Assembly (NCBI GenBank): GCA_002368685.1 | Contig: DFEN01000022.1 | Coordinates: 1-16,236 of the forward strand | Direction: 5' to 3' | DNA from: Lachnospiraceae bacterium UBA3801 | Lineage (GTDB): Bacteria; Bacillota; Clostridia; Lachnospirales; Lachnospiraceae | DNA length: 16,236 bases | Part shown: positions 6,864 to 14,828 of the stretch, piece by piece | Layout of the letters: each line of letters begins with the position of its first letter | How positions within the stretch are numbered: position 1 is the stretch's first letter | Made by a program: the position numbers and the translations under genes | The notes under the pieces: generated by a model | What the model was told of the DNA's origin: nothing | Databases searched by the model: none | The model's input: the letters and a program-made list of their open reading frames with translations, nothing else

Positions 6864-8060
6864 ATGAAGATACTAGTTATCAATGCTGGATCATCATCAC
6901 TTAAGTATCAATTGATTGATTCAGAAACAGAAAATGTTTTAGCAAAAGGTCTTTGCGAGAGAATAGGAATAGAGGGAAGCTGTATAAAGTTTGACAGCTC
7001 AAAGACCGGTGAAAAGATTACAAAGGAAATCGATATGCCAGATCATGGAGTGGCACTTCAGGCAGTTATCGATGCCTTAATCAGTCCAGAGCATGGTGCG
7101 ATCACATCCCTTGATGAGATTGATGCTGTTGGTCATAGAGTAGTTCATGGTGGAGAGTATTTCAACTCAACAGTTCTTGTAGATGATGATGTTATAGCTA
7201 AGATTGAAGCTTGTGCTGATCTTGCTCCACTTCATAATCCTGCAAACCTGCTGGGTATCAAGGCTTGTAAGAAGCTTATGCCAACAACTCCACAGGCAGT
7301 TACATTCGATACTGCATTCCATCAGACAATGCCTGAGAAAGCATATATTTATGGTATTCCATATTCATATTATGAGAACTATAAGGTTAGAAGATATGGT
7401 TTCCACGGAACTAGCCATAGTTATGTATCAAAGAAGGCAGCTGAGCATCTTGATAAGCCTGTAAGTGATTCTAAGATTATTGTCTGTCATCTTGGTGGTG
7501 GCGCTAGTATCACAGCTGTTCAGGGTGGTAAGTCAGTAGATACATCAATGGGTCTTACACCACTTGAAGGACTTATAATGGGTACAAGAAGTGGAAATAT
7601 TGATCCAGCTATCATTCAGTATATAGCTAATAAAGAAGGAAAGAACATAGATGAGATCCTCAATATCCTTAATAAGGAATCTGGACTTATGGGACTTTCA
7701 GGTAGATCAAGTGATTGTCGTGATATCGATGCTGGTATCCAGGAAGGCGACAAGAGATCAATTATTGCATTTAATGCATTTGTATATAGTGCAGTTAAGA
7801 TCATTGGTAGCTACACAGCAGCTATGAACGGAGTTGACCTTATTGCATTTACAGCTGGTATTGGTGAGAATGATGATAAGATCAGAGCAGCTATACTTGA
7901 TTACTTCACATATCTTGGTGTTGAATATGATAAGGAGCTCAATGCAAGTACTCATGGCGATGAGGTTGAGATCCAGACAGCTAACTCAAAGGTTAAGGTT
8001 GTTGTTATACCTACAAATGAGGAGCTTACTATAGCAAGAGAGACACTTGCACTTATATAA
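6864..8060 (+). CDS. ackA: Acetate kinase
   Basis: A 398-residue cytoplasmic enzyme converting acetyl phosphate and ADP to acetate and ATP, the energy-yielding end of acetate fermentation. The ASKHA-fold signatures are all present: INAGSSSLKYQ at the N-terminus, GHRVVHGG with R92, FDTAFHQTMP with D149, YGFHGTSHSYVS with H181, HLGGGAS, GTRSGNIDP with R242, AGIGEND, and the C-terminal TNEELTIARE. These line up, one residue later, with the catalytic residues known from the Methanosarcina enzyme (R91, D148, H180, R241). The ATG follows the stop of the diguanylate cyclase with no gap, with a weak GAGGGCGAG as ribosome binding site. The usual partner gene pta is not in the window. Only a weak all-AT palindrome, not a clear terminator, follows. 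Confidence 0.98.
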   Translation: MKILVINAGSSSLKYQLIDSETENVLAKGLCERIGIEGSCIKFDSSKTGEKITKEIDMPDHGVALQAVIDALISPEHGAITSLDEIDAVGHRVVHGGEYFNSTVLVDDDVIAKIEACADLAPLHNPANLLGIKACKKLMPTTPQAVTFDTAFHQTMPEKAYIYGIPYSYYENYKVRRYGFHGTSHSYVSKKAAEHLDKPVSDSKIIVCHLGGGASITAVQGGKSVDTSMGLTPLEGLIMGTRSGNIDPAIIQYIANKEGKNIDEILNILNKESGLMGLSGRSSDCRDIDAGIQEGDKRSIIAFNAFVYSAVKIIGSYTAAMNGVDLIAFTAGIGENDDKIRAAILDYFTYLGVEYDKELNASTHGDEVEIQTANSKVKVVVIPTNEELTIARETLALI

Positions 8061-8090
8061 TAATTTTTTCAAAATGTTTTGAATTTGTTA

Positions 8091-8119
8091 TTGACAAGAA
8101 GTCTCGATATAAGTATAAT
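8091..8119 (+). promoter_or_regulatory. Consensus sigma-A promoter for rpmF
   Basis: TTGACA (8091-8096), a 17-base spacer and TATAAT (8114-8119) match the housekeeping consensus at all twelve positions with ideal spacing. Transcription should start near 8126, giving a leader of about 45 bases before the rpmF start. It is the strongest promoter in the window, as fits a ribosomal protein gene. Confidence 0.92.
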
Positions 8120-8170
8120 TGTGCAAGTGTGGTTTTTTGACCAAGTTTCTCATAAGGAGGTGTATTCGAT

Positions 8171-8350
8171 ATGTCAATATGTCCAAAGGGTAAAATCTCT
8201 AAAGCTAGACGTAATAAGAGAAGAGCTAACTGGAAGATGTCAGCTCCAAACCTTGTAAAGTGTCCAAAATGTGGCGAGCTTATGATGCCTCACAGAGTAT
8301 GTAAGAACTGTGGCTCATATGGTCAGAAGGAAATTATTGCAGTAGATTAA
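8171..8350 (+). CDS. rpmF: 50S ribosomal protein L32
   Basis: A 59-residue basic ribosomal protein of the large subunit. The sequence begins MSICPKGKISKARRNKRRAN, followed by WKMSAPNLVKCPKCGEL and HRVCKNCGSYG, so it is the zinc-ribbon form of L32 with two CxxC pairs. The MSICPK start is typical of Lachnospiraceae. AGGAGG at 8155-8160, ten bases before the ATG, supports the start. It has its own perfect promoter and a strong terminator, so it is expressed as a single-gene unit. In many Firmicutes a DUF177 (YceD-like) gene lies directly before rpmF; here only 110 bases separate ackA from rpmF and none is present. Confidence 0.97.
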   Translation: MSICPKGKISKARRNKRRANWKMSAPNLVKCPKCGELMMPHRVCKNCGSYGQKEIIAVD

Positions 8351-8376
8351 TATTTAGAGAATAATATATAAATCTT

Positions 8377-8407
8377 AACGGACCTTTCGAGGTCCGTTTT
8401 GCTTTGT
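8377..8407 (+). terminator. Intrinsic terminator after rpmF
   Basis: AACGGACCT (8377-8385) pairs perfectly with AGGTCCGTT (8390-8398) across a TTCG tetraloop and runs into TTTTGCTTTG. A nine-bp perfect stem with a stable UUCG loop and a T-rich tail make this a very strong Rho-independent terminator, separating rpmF from plsX. Confidence 0.96.
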
Positions 8408-8436
8408 TTATAGACGTTTTTCTTTTATCTTCTTAC

Positions 8437-8465
8437 TTGAAATAATCATTAAAGTATTTTAAAAT
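8437..8465 (+). promoter_or_regulatory. Likely promoter for the plsX-rnc-smc operon
   Basis: TTGAAA (8437-8442), a 17-base spacer and TAAAAT (8460-8465) each match the consensus at five of six bases. The predicted leader is about 45 bases. No palindrome resembling the Bacillus FapR operator, which controls plsX there, is visible between the rpmF terminator and plsX. Confidence 0.65.
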
Positions 8466-8505
8466 GAATAAGTTATTGTTTTACCATAAATCATAACATT
8501 TTCTT

Positions 8506-8510
8506 GGAGG
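8506..8510 (+). promoter_or_regulatory. Ribosome binding site fixing the TTG start of plsX
   Basis: GGAGG lies six bases before TTG 8517, and no in-frame ATG or GTG lies at a suitable distance before the conserved GGDN motif, which begins at residue 13. This decides for TTG as the start codon. Confidence 0.8.
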
Positions 8511-8516
8511 TGTATT

Positions 8517-9533
8517 TTGGATAAAAATATTAATATTGTTATTGATACAGTGGGTGGAGATAATGGTGCAGCAGTGTGTGTAAGCGGTGCTGTAAAAGGG
8601 GTAAATAATAATCCGGATATTAAGGTTTATCTTGTGGGACATAAGAAGGAAATTGAAGGATTTCTTAAGGAACAGGAATATGATAATAGTCAGATAGAAG
8701 TTATTGATGCAACTGAGGATATATCATTAAATGAACCTCCGGTTAAAGCGGTTCGTGAGAAGAAGGATTCCTCTCTTGTTAAGGGACTTACACTTCTCAA
8801 GGAAGGAAAGGCAGATGCTTTTATATCAGCCGGTAGTACCGGGGCTATCCTTGCAGGTGGTCAGTTTGTAGTTGGTAGAGCTAAGGGTGTTAAGAGAACT
8901 CCTCTTGCTCACTTACTTCCTACATCTGGTGAACCTTCCCTTCTTCTAGATTGTGGTGCAAATGTTGATGTTAAGCCAGAAGTTCTCGTTCAGTTCGCTG
9001 AAATGGGTTCTATATATATGAAGGAAGTATGTGGTGTTAAGAATCCTAGAGTGGCTATTGCAAATGTCGGGCTTGAGGAAGAAAAGGGAAATGCTCAGGT
9101 TAAGGCGGCCTATGAGGTACTTAAGGAAAAGAAGACTATAAACTTCATAGGAAATATTGAAGCTCGTGGTATTCCATATGGTAAAGCAGATGTAATTGTA
9201 GCTGATGGATTTGTAGGAAATACAATTATCAAGCTATACGAGGGATTATCGAAGATGATCCTTAAGGAGCTTAAAGGGGCATTTCTTGCTTCATTTTCAA
9301 GTAAGCTCGGAGCTATGCTTATCAAGAAGAGCATGAAGAAGACTCTACTTAAGTTCGATGCTTCAAATAAGGGTGGAGCTCCACTTCTTGGACTTAAAGG
9401 ACTTGTCGTCAAGATACATGGTAACTCAAAGGAAAATGAGGTTATATCTGCAATTGATCAATGTGTTTCTTTCATCAAAAATGATGTTAGTGGAAAGATA
9501 ATAAAAGGATTTGAAGATAGTGAAGAAGAATGA
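8517..9533 (+). CDS. plsX: Phosphate acyltransferase PlsX
   Basis: A 338-residue peripheral membrane enzyme that makes acyl phosphate from acyl-ACP, feeding PlsY in phosphatidic acid synthesis. Family landmarks are the N-terminal beta strand and IDTVGGDNG (usually DAMGGDxAP), DAFISAGSTGAILAGG, LLLDCGANVDVKP, EEEKGNAQVKAAYEVL, INFIGNIEARG and VIVADGFVGNTIIKLYEG. The length is normal. The start codon is TTG, set by GGAGG six bases upstream. The stop overlaps the start of rnc. In many bacteria acpP, encoding the acyl carrier protein that supplies its substrate, lies directly downstream; here rnc follows instead, so acpP must lie elsewhere. Expression probably comes from the promoter at 8437-8465. 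Confidence 0.95.
   Translation: MDKNINIVIDTVGGDNGAAVCVSGAVKGVNNNPDIKVYLVGHKKEIEGFLKEQEYDNSQIEVIDATEDISLNEPPVKAVREKKDSSLVKGLTLLKEGKADAFISAGSTGAILAGGQFVVGRAKGVKRTPLAHLLPTSGEPSLLLDCGANVDVKPEVLVQFAEMGSIYMKEVCGVKNPRVAIANVGLEEEKGNAQVKAAYEVLKEKKTINFIGNIEARGIPYGKADVIVADGFVGNTIIKLYEGLSKMILKELKGAFLASFSSKLGAMLIKKSMKKTLLKFDASNKGGAPLLGLKGLVVKIHGNSKENEVISAIDQCVSFIKNDVSGKIIKGFEDSEEE
9504..9509 (+). promoter_or_regulatory. Ribosome binding site deciding the rnc start
   Basis: AAAGGA lies ten bases before GTG 9520 but only one base before the in-frame TTG 9511. The spacing favours GTG 9520 as the true start. The site lies inside the end of plsX. Confidence 0.55.
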
Positions 9534-10206
9534 TTACACATCTCTAGAGGAGATACTTGGTTACAAATTCAAAAACCGAGATTACTTAGATGTTGCTTTC
9601 ACTCATAAATCGTATGCGAATGAAAGCAAGGAGAATATAGTATCTTACGAAAGATATGAATTTCTAGGAGATGCTATATTACAGTATGTCGTAAGTAAAG
9701 AGTTATTCTTAAGATATCCAGAGAAGTCTGAAGGTGAGCTAACTAAGCTAAGAGCTAGTCTTGTTTGTGAATACACCTTGTCTCAGATAACTAAAGAACT
9801 GGAATTTGGAGAATATCTATATTTAAGTCATGGAGAAGAGCTGACCGGTGGTAAGAACAGATCATCTATTCTATGTGACTTATTTGAATCAGTGCTTGGT
9901 GCTATTTATCTGGATGGAGGAATAGAAGAAGCTGAAAAATATATCAATAAGCTGCTTCTAACAGATATAGAGCATAAGTCGAAGTTCTATGATGCGAAGT
10001 CTATACTGCAGGAATATGTTCAGAGCAAAGGCTTTAGAGTTGAATATAAACTTGTATCCACCTCGGGACCTGAACATAACAGAATCTACGAGTCTGTTGC
10101 ATGTATTGATGGCAAGGAATATGAGAAGGGCACAGGCCATACCAAGAAAATGGCTGAGCAGGTAGCTGCACATAGAACTATCATTAAATTAAACTTTGGT
10201 AACTAA
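9520..10206 (+). CDS. rnc: Ribonuclease III
   Basis: A 228-residue endonuclease that cuts double-stranded RNA, processing rRNA precursors and structured mRNAs. The catalytic domain shows the family signature ERYEFLGDAIL (44-54), with E44, E47 and D51, and the second acidic pair D120 and E123 in CDLFESVLGAIYLDGG. A double-stranded RNA binding domain follows at about 153-225: DAKSILQEYVQSKGF, then GTGHTKKMAEQVAAH, with the expected basic C-terminal helix. Domain order and length are normal. The start is uncertain: GTG 9520 has a well-spaced AAAGGA, while TTG 9511 would add three residues but leaves no spacing. In either case it overlaps the end of plsX (by 14 or 23 bases), suggesting translational coupling. 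smc begins 11 bases after the stop. Confidence 0.95.
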   Translation: MKKNDYTSLEEILGYKFKNRDYLDVAFTHKSYANESKENIVSYERYEFLGDAILQYVVSKELFLRYPEKSEGELTKLRASLVCEYTLSQITKELEFGEYLYLSHGEELTGGKNRSSILCDLFESVLGAIYLDGGIEEAEKYINKLLLTDIEHKSKFYDAKSILQEYVQSKGFRVEYKLVSTSGPEHNRIYESVACIDGKEYEKGTGHTKKMAEQVAAHRTIIKLNFGN

Positions 10207-10217
10207 AAGGAAAAATT

Positions 10218-13200
10218 ATGTATCTCAAAAGTATTGAAGTAAATGGTTTTAAATCATTTGCTAATAAGATTGATTTTAGATTTGAAGAAGGTATAACAGG
10301 AATAGTTGGTCCTAACGGTTCAGGTAAGAGTAATGTAGCCGATGCGGTTAGATGGGTTCTTGGTGAGCAGAGTGCTGTTAAGCTCCGTGGTTCTAAGATG
10401 GAGGATGTTATCTTCTCTGGAACAGAGCAGAGAAAGCCTCAGGCGGCGGCATATGTTGCTATAACGCTTGACAATTCTGACCACAGTCTTCCTATAGATT
10501 ATAACGAGGTTACTGTAGCTAGACGTGTATATCGTTCTGGTGAAAGTGAGTATCTTATAAATGGAAATGTATCTCGTCTTAAGGACGTAGCCGCTATGTT
10601 CTTTGATACCGGTATCGGTAAGGAGGGATACTCTATCATTGGACAGGGTCAGATAGAGCGAATTCTTTCTGATAAGCCAGATGATAGAAGAGCTCTCTTT
10701 GACGAGGCTGCTGGTATCGTAAAATATAAGAAGAATAAGCAGATTACAGAGAAACAGCTCGATGCTGAGCATGTTAATCTGAATAGAGTAAATGATATAC
10801 TTTCTGGTCTTGAGGAAAGAATAGAACCACTTAGACTTCAGTCTGAGAAAGCTACTATTTATCTGGAACTCAAAGATAGACAGAAAACTCTCGATATTAA
10901 TTCCTTCCTTATTGAGGTAGATAAGCTTCGTGAGAAGATAGATAAGAGTAAGAAGGATCTCGAAATTACAGAGGCAGACACAGAAAAGCTACGCGAAGAA
11001 TTTGACTTCACAAAGGCCGAGTATGAAAGACTAGAGGAGACTCTTGAAGCTCTGAATGTCAAGATTCAGGAATGTCAGAATGTTATAAATGAGAAGAAGC
11101 TCGAAAATGAGCATGCTGATGGTGAGATCCGAGTTATTAATGAGAAGATATCCTCAGAAGGCTCAATTACTGCTGAGATTAATTCTCAAATAGAGAGAAT
11201 TAAGTCCAGAGTAGATGATCTTGAAAAAGAGAAGGAAGGCTTTGTTAATAGAAAGAAGCTTGCAGATGCTGAATTATCTGATAAAAGTAAGCTTTTTGAA
11301 GACCTTAAGGCGTCAGTAAATAAGGCTGAAGAAGAGGAAAAAGCTGTTGCTGATAAGATAGAAACAGCTAAGTCAGATATCATAGAGTTCATCAATGAAG
11401 GTGGTAATCTCAAGGAGAAAATAGCTAGATATGATACTATGCTGGAGAATATCAATCTTCGTAAGGCAGAGCTAAAGTCTAGATACCTGGCTGACAAGAG
11501 TGAAGAGTCACAGGCTAAGGCTGAAAAGGAAACCTTAGAGCAGGAGCTTGCTTCCGTTAATGAATCTCTTGAAAAGGATAGATCAAGACTTGCTAAATGT
11601 GAAGCAGAGCTGAGATCTGTTTCCGACAGAGGCACAACAGTTAAGAATGAGATACAAAAGTATAACCAATCAGTTATAAGCTTACAGTCAAGATATGAAA
11701 GTCTTCGTAATCTTACTGAGCGTTATGAGGGTTATGGCCAGAGTATTAAAAAAGTAATGGAAAAGAGGGGGAACAATTCTAAGGTTGTTGGTGTTGTTGC
11801 TGATATCATTTCCGTTGATAAAGAATATGAGACAGCTATAGAAACTGCCCTTGGTGCAAGTATTCAGAATATCGTTACTGAAGATGAGAATACTGCTAAG
11901 GAGATGATAGCTTACTTAAGAACTAATAAGCTTGGTAGAGCTACATTTCTTCCTATTACAGGCGTAGTTAAAAGAGGAAGTGCTAATCCTGATGCTCTTA
12001 ATGAAAAGGGTGTTATAGGAGTTGCATCTAAGCTGGTTAATACTGATAAGAAATATCAGAATATTATTGAGAGTTTACTTGGTAGAAGCATTGTAGTTGA
12101 TACTATTGATGATGCTATTAGGATTTCCAAGAAATATAATCAGTCTCTTAGACTGGTCACTCCTACAGGAGAGCTTATTAACCCAGGTGGAGCGATGACT
12201 GGTGGTGCATTCCGTAACTCCAGTAATCTGTTGGGTCGTAAGAGAGAGCTTGAGGATATTCAGAAGAGTATTGGCGAGACAAATAATAAGCTTCGTAAGG
12301 CTAGAGAAGAGGATGCAAATCTTACCATGAAGAGAGAAACTCTTCGTGAGGAAAGAACAAACCTCATGAATCATATACAGAAGCTTAGTATTGATCAGAA
12401 CTCTGTAACCATCGGACTTGATAACATTAATAAGAAGCTGGACGAGATAGAGCAAAGCTTCTCAAGTATCAAGAAGGAGAATACAGAGCTTGATACTCAG
12501 GTTACTCAGATTGATGACAATAAGGTTGAGCTTTTCAATACTGGAAAACAGCATGAGGATAGTATATCTGAGAGAGAATCTATGATAGCTAAGCTTGAAA
12601 TAGAGCTTTCTAAGAAGAGAGATATCAAGCATGCTGAGGAGGATAAGCTCGCTAGTGCAAATCTTGAACTCGAGAATGAGAAGATAACAATAGGTCATAT
12701 CGATGACGATATCCGAAGAATCGATAATGATATAAATGCTTATAATGATGAGATTAAGGAATTTAATCAAAGACTTATTGATAATTCTAAGAATGTAGAT
12801 GGACTCACGGATGAGCTGAAGAGACTTAATACTGTTAAGGAAGAAAATGACAAGCTCATTATTAAGCAGAATGGAATACTTGAAGATTATTCTATGGAAA
12901 AGGATGATATTAATCGTAACCATAAGGATTTCTTTGGTAAGCGTGAGAAGCTGTCCTCTGACATAAATGGTCTGGAAAAGGCTGCTTATACACTTAAGCT
13001 TAGTATAGAAAAGCTTGAGGAGGAAAGAGACAAGGCTTCTAACTATATGTGGGAAGAATATGAACTTACTTATAGTTCAGCGGAGCTTCTCAAAACAGAA
13101 ACTCAGGACCCTGCTGCTCTTAAGAAGGAGATAGCTTCTGTTCGTCAGCAGATACGTGCTCTTGGTGATGTAAATGTTGCTGCAATAGAGGAATATGCTG

Positions 13201-13772
13201 AGGTTTCAGAGAGATACGAATTCCTAAAGGGACAGCGTGATGATATTCTTGAAGCAGAAAATAACCTTAGAGGTATAATTGCTGATCTGGACCGAGCTAT
13301 GAAGGAGACCTTTGCTGAGAAATTTAAGGATATTCAGGTAATGTTCGGTAAGGTCTTCAAGGAACTATTTGGTGGTGGTAAAGCTAGTCTTACACTTGTA
13401 GATGAAGATAATCTTCTGGAAACAGGTATTATCATCAATGCTCAGCCACCTGGAAAGAAGCTCCAGAATATGATGCAGTTATCTGGTGGTGAGAAGAGTC
13501 TTACGGCTATCAGCCTTCTCTTCGCTATTCAGAGTCTGAAACCATCTCCATTCTGTCTACTTGACGAGATTGAGGCGGCTCTTGATGATAGTAACGTTAC
13601 AAGATTTGCCAAGTATTTAAATAAGCTTACAAAGCATACCCAGTTCGTGGTTATTACACATAGAAAGGGTACTATGGAAGCCGCTAATAGATTATATGGT
13701 ATTACTATGCAGGAGAAGGGTGTATCCACTCTTGTTTCAGTAAACCTTATTGAAGAGGAACTTGACGACTAA
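10218..13772 (+). CDS. smc: Chromosome segregation protein SMC
   Basis: A 1184-residue ATPase that, as a dimer with ScpA and ScpB, forms the bacterial condensin loading near oriC and organising the chromosome. The N-terminal head has the Walker A motif GPNGSGKSN (31-39, K37). Two long Glu/Lys-rich coiled-coil arms (about 170-510 and 680-1015) flank a hinge domain (about 518-670), recognised by VVGVVADIIS and the glycine-rich GGAMTGGA near 657-664. The C-terminal head carries the ABC signature LSGGEKS (1088-1094) and the Walker B motif CLLDEIEAALDD with D1116 and E1117. The length is typical for the family. The Shine-Dalgarno AAAAGGA overlaps the rnc stop. The rnc-smc-ftsY order is widely conserved in Firmicutes. 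scpA and scpB are not in the window. Confidence 0.98.
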   Translation: MYLKSIEVNGFKSFANKIDFRFEEGITGIVGPNGSGKSNVADAVRWVLGEQSAVKLRGSKMEDVIFSGTEQRKPQAAAYVAITLDNSDHSLPIDYNEVTVARRVYRSGESEYLINGNVSRLKDVAAMFFDTGIGKEGYSIIGQGQIERILSDKPDDRRALFDEAAGIVKYKKNKQITEKQLDAEHVNLNRVNDILSGLEERIEPLRLQSEKATIYLELKDRQKTLDINSFLIEVDKLREKIDKSKKDLEITEADTEKLREEFDFTKAEYERLEETLEALNVKIQECQNVINEKKLENEHADGEIRVINEKISSEGSITAEINSQIERIKSRVDDLEKEKEGFVNRKKLADAELSDKSKLFEDLKASVNKAEEEEKAVADKIETAKSDIIEFINEGGNLKEKIARYDTMLENINLRKAELKSRYLADKSEESQAKAEKETLEQELASVNESLEKDRSRLAKCEAELRSVSDRGTTVKNEIQKYNQSVISLQSRYESLRNLTERYEGYGQSIKKVMEKRGNNSKVVGVVADIISVDKEYETAIETALGASIQNIVTEDENTAKEMIAYLRTNKLGRATFLPITGVVKRGSANPDALNEKGVIGVASKLVNTDKKYQNIIESLLGRSIVVDTIDDAIRISKKYNQSLRLVTPTGELINPGGAMTGGAFRNSSNLLGRKRELEDIQKSIGETNNKLRKAREEDANLTMKRETLREERTNLMNHIQKLSIDQNSVTIGLDNINKKLDEIEQSFSSIKKENTELDTQVTQIDDNKVELFNTGKQHEDSISERESMIAKLEIELSKKRDIKHAEEDKLASANLELENEKITIGHIDDDIRRIDNDINAYNDEIKEFNQRLIDNSKNVDGLTDELKRLNTVKEENDKLIIKQNGILEDYSMEKDDINRNHKDFFGKREKLSSDINGLEKAAYTLKLSIEKLEEERDKASNYMWEEYELTYSSAELLKTETQDPAALKKEIASVRQQIRALGDVNVAAIEEYAEVSERYEFLKGQRDDILEAENNLRGIIADLDRAMKETFAEKFKDIQVMFGKVFKELFGGGKASLTLVDEDNLLETGIIINAQPPGKKLQNMMQLSGGEKSLTAISLLFAIQSLKPSPFCLLDEIEAALDDSNVTRFAKYLNKLTKHTQFVVITHRKGTMEAANRLYGITMQEKGVSTLVSVNLIEEELDD

Positions 13773-13790
13773 ATTATATGACAGTATTAA
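13762..13790 (+). promoter_or_regulatory. Possible internal promoter before ftsY
   Basis: TTGACG (13762-13767) in the last codons of smc, a 17-base spacer and TATTAA (13785-13790) form a moderate promoter-like pair (five of six and four of six bases). A perfect six-base inverted repeat, ATGACA (13778-13783) and TGTCAT (13791-13796), brackets the -10. It may give ftsY-ilvA extra transcription, but no terminator separates ftsY from smc and the match could be chance. Confidence 0.35.
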
Positions 13791-13836
13791 TGTCATTATG
13801 AGAAGGAAGTTCGAAGAATCTTAGAAAGGACAACAT

Positions 13837-14793
13837 ATGGGATTTTTTCAAAGACTTAAAGAAGGCCTGATGAAAACTAGTAATAGCTTCACAAATGTTT
13901 TCAAGGCTTCTGAAATAGATGATGATTTTTATGATGAATTAGAGGAGACTCTAATTTCAGCGGATATGGGATTTGAGACAACTGAGAAGGTTATTGATGA
14001 TCTCCGCGAAAAGGTTGAAGAGCTGGGACTTAAGGACGCTTCTGAATGTAAGCAGCTTGTAATGGATTCTCTTAGAAATCAGATGCATGTTCCTGATAAT
14101 GCATATTGCTTCGAAGATGCTAAGACGGTAATGCTTATCATCGGAGTAAATGGTGTTGGAAAGACGACATCTATAGGAAAGCTTGCTGCTCAGTATAAGA
14201 AGCAGGGAAGAACAGTTCTTCTAGCTGCGGCTGATACATTTAGAGCAGGGGCTGTTGAACAGCTCAAGACTTGGGCTGAAAGAGCTGGAGTAGATATTAT
14301 TTCCCAGGGCGAAGGAGCAGATCCCTCTGCAGTTGTTTTTGATGCTGTTAAGGCAGCAAAGGCTAGAAAAACTAATCTTACTCTTATTGATACAGCGGGT
14401 CGACTTCATAATAAGAAGAATCTTATGGATGAGCTGGCAAAGATGAGAAGAGTTATTTCAAGAGAATATCCGGAATGCTATGTTGAAACACTTATAGTAC
14501 TTGATGGTTCAACTGGTCAGAATGCTCTTGAACAGGCAAGACAGTTCTCAAATGTTACAGAGATTAATGGTATTATCCTGACAAAGCTTGATGGAACAGC
14601 CAAGGGTGGTATAGCGGTTGCTATTCAGTCTGAGCTAAATGTACCAGTTAAATATATAGGCGTTGGTGAGAAAGTTGATGACCTTCAGAAGTTTGATCCT
14701 GAAGAATATATAAATGCTTTATTTGCTGATTTTGATCTTAGAAGTGATGAAGAAATAATGGTAGATGAAGCTATAAATAATATGAATGATTAA
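13837..14793 (+). CDS. ftsY: Signal recognition particle receptor FtsY
   Basis: A 318-residue SRP-family GTPase that docks Ffh-ribosome complexes at the membrane during co-translational targeting. After the helical N domain (about 1-90) the G domain shows all elements: GVNGVGKT (103-110), [11 protein letters not shown] (133-143), DTAGR (185-189), TKLD (249-252) and GVGEKVDDL (275-283). The long acidic A domain of E. coli FtsY is missing, as is usual in Firmicutes; the short amphipathic N-terminus, with [11 protein letters not shown], probably contacts the membrane. AAAGGA six bases before the ATG supports the start. The gap to smc is 64 bases. ffh, often nearby in Firmicutes, does not follow; ilvA does. 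Confidence 0.97.
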   Translation: MGFFQRLKEGLMKTSNSFTNVFKASEIDDDFYDELEETLISADMGFETTEKVIDDLREKVEELGLKDASECKQLVMDSLRNQMHVPDNAYCFEDAKTVMLIIGVNGVGKTTSIGKLAAQYKKQGRTVLLAAADTFRAGAVEQLKTWAERAGVDIISQGEGADPSAVVFDAVKAAKARKTNLTLIDTAGRLHNKKNLMDELAKMRRVISREYPECYVETLIVLDGSTGQNALEQARQFSNVTEINGIILTKLDGTAKGGIAVAIQSELNVPVKYIGVGEKVDDLQKFDPEEYINALFADFDLRSDEEIMVDEAINNMND

Positions 14794-14828
14794 TAGTATT
14801 CTTTAATAATTAAAGGAGCTTAAGAAAA

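Noticed and set aside
8068..8083. Palindrome TTCAAAA-TG-TTTTGAA after ackA, considered as a terminator.
   Set aside because: The stem is almost all A:T with a two-base centre and no following T-run, so it should not terminate well.
10320..10772. A 150-codon frame on the - strand inside smc, and similar - strand frames at 11186-11635, 12462-12923 and 15183-15638.
   Set aside because: They lie fully within strongly conserved genes, lack ribosome binding sites and protein-like composition, and are shadows of codon usage on the other strand.
10700..13260. Repetitive Glu/Lys-rich sequence, considered as a DNA repeat or low-complexity insertion.
   Set aside because: It encodes the two coiled-coil arms expected of SMC and contains no true nucleotide repeat.
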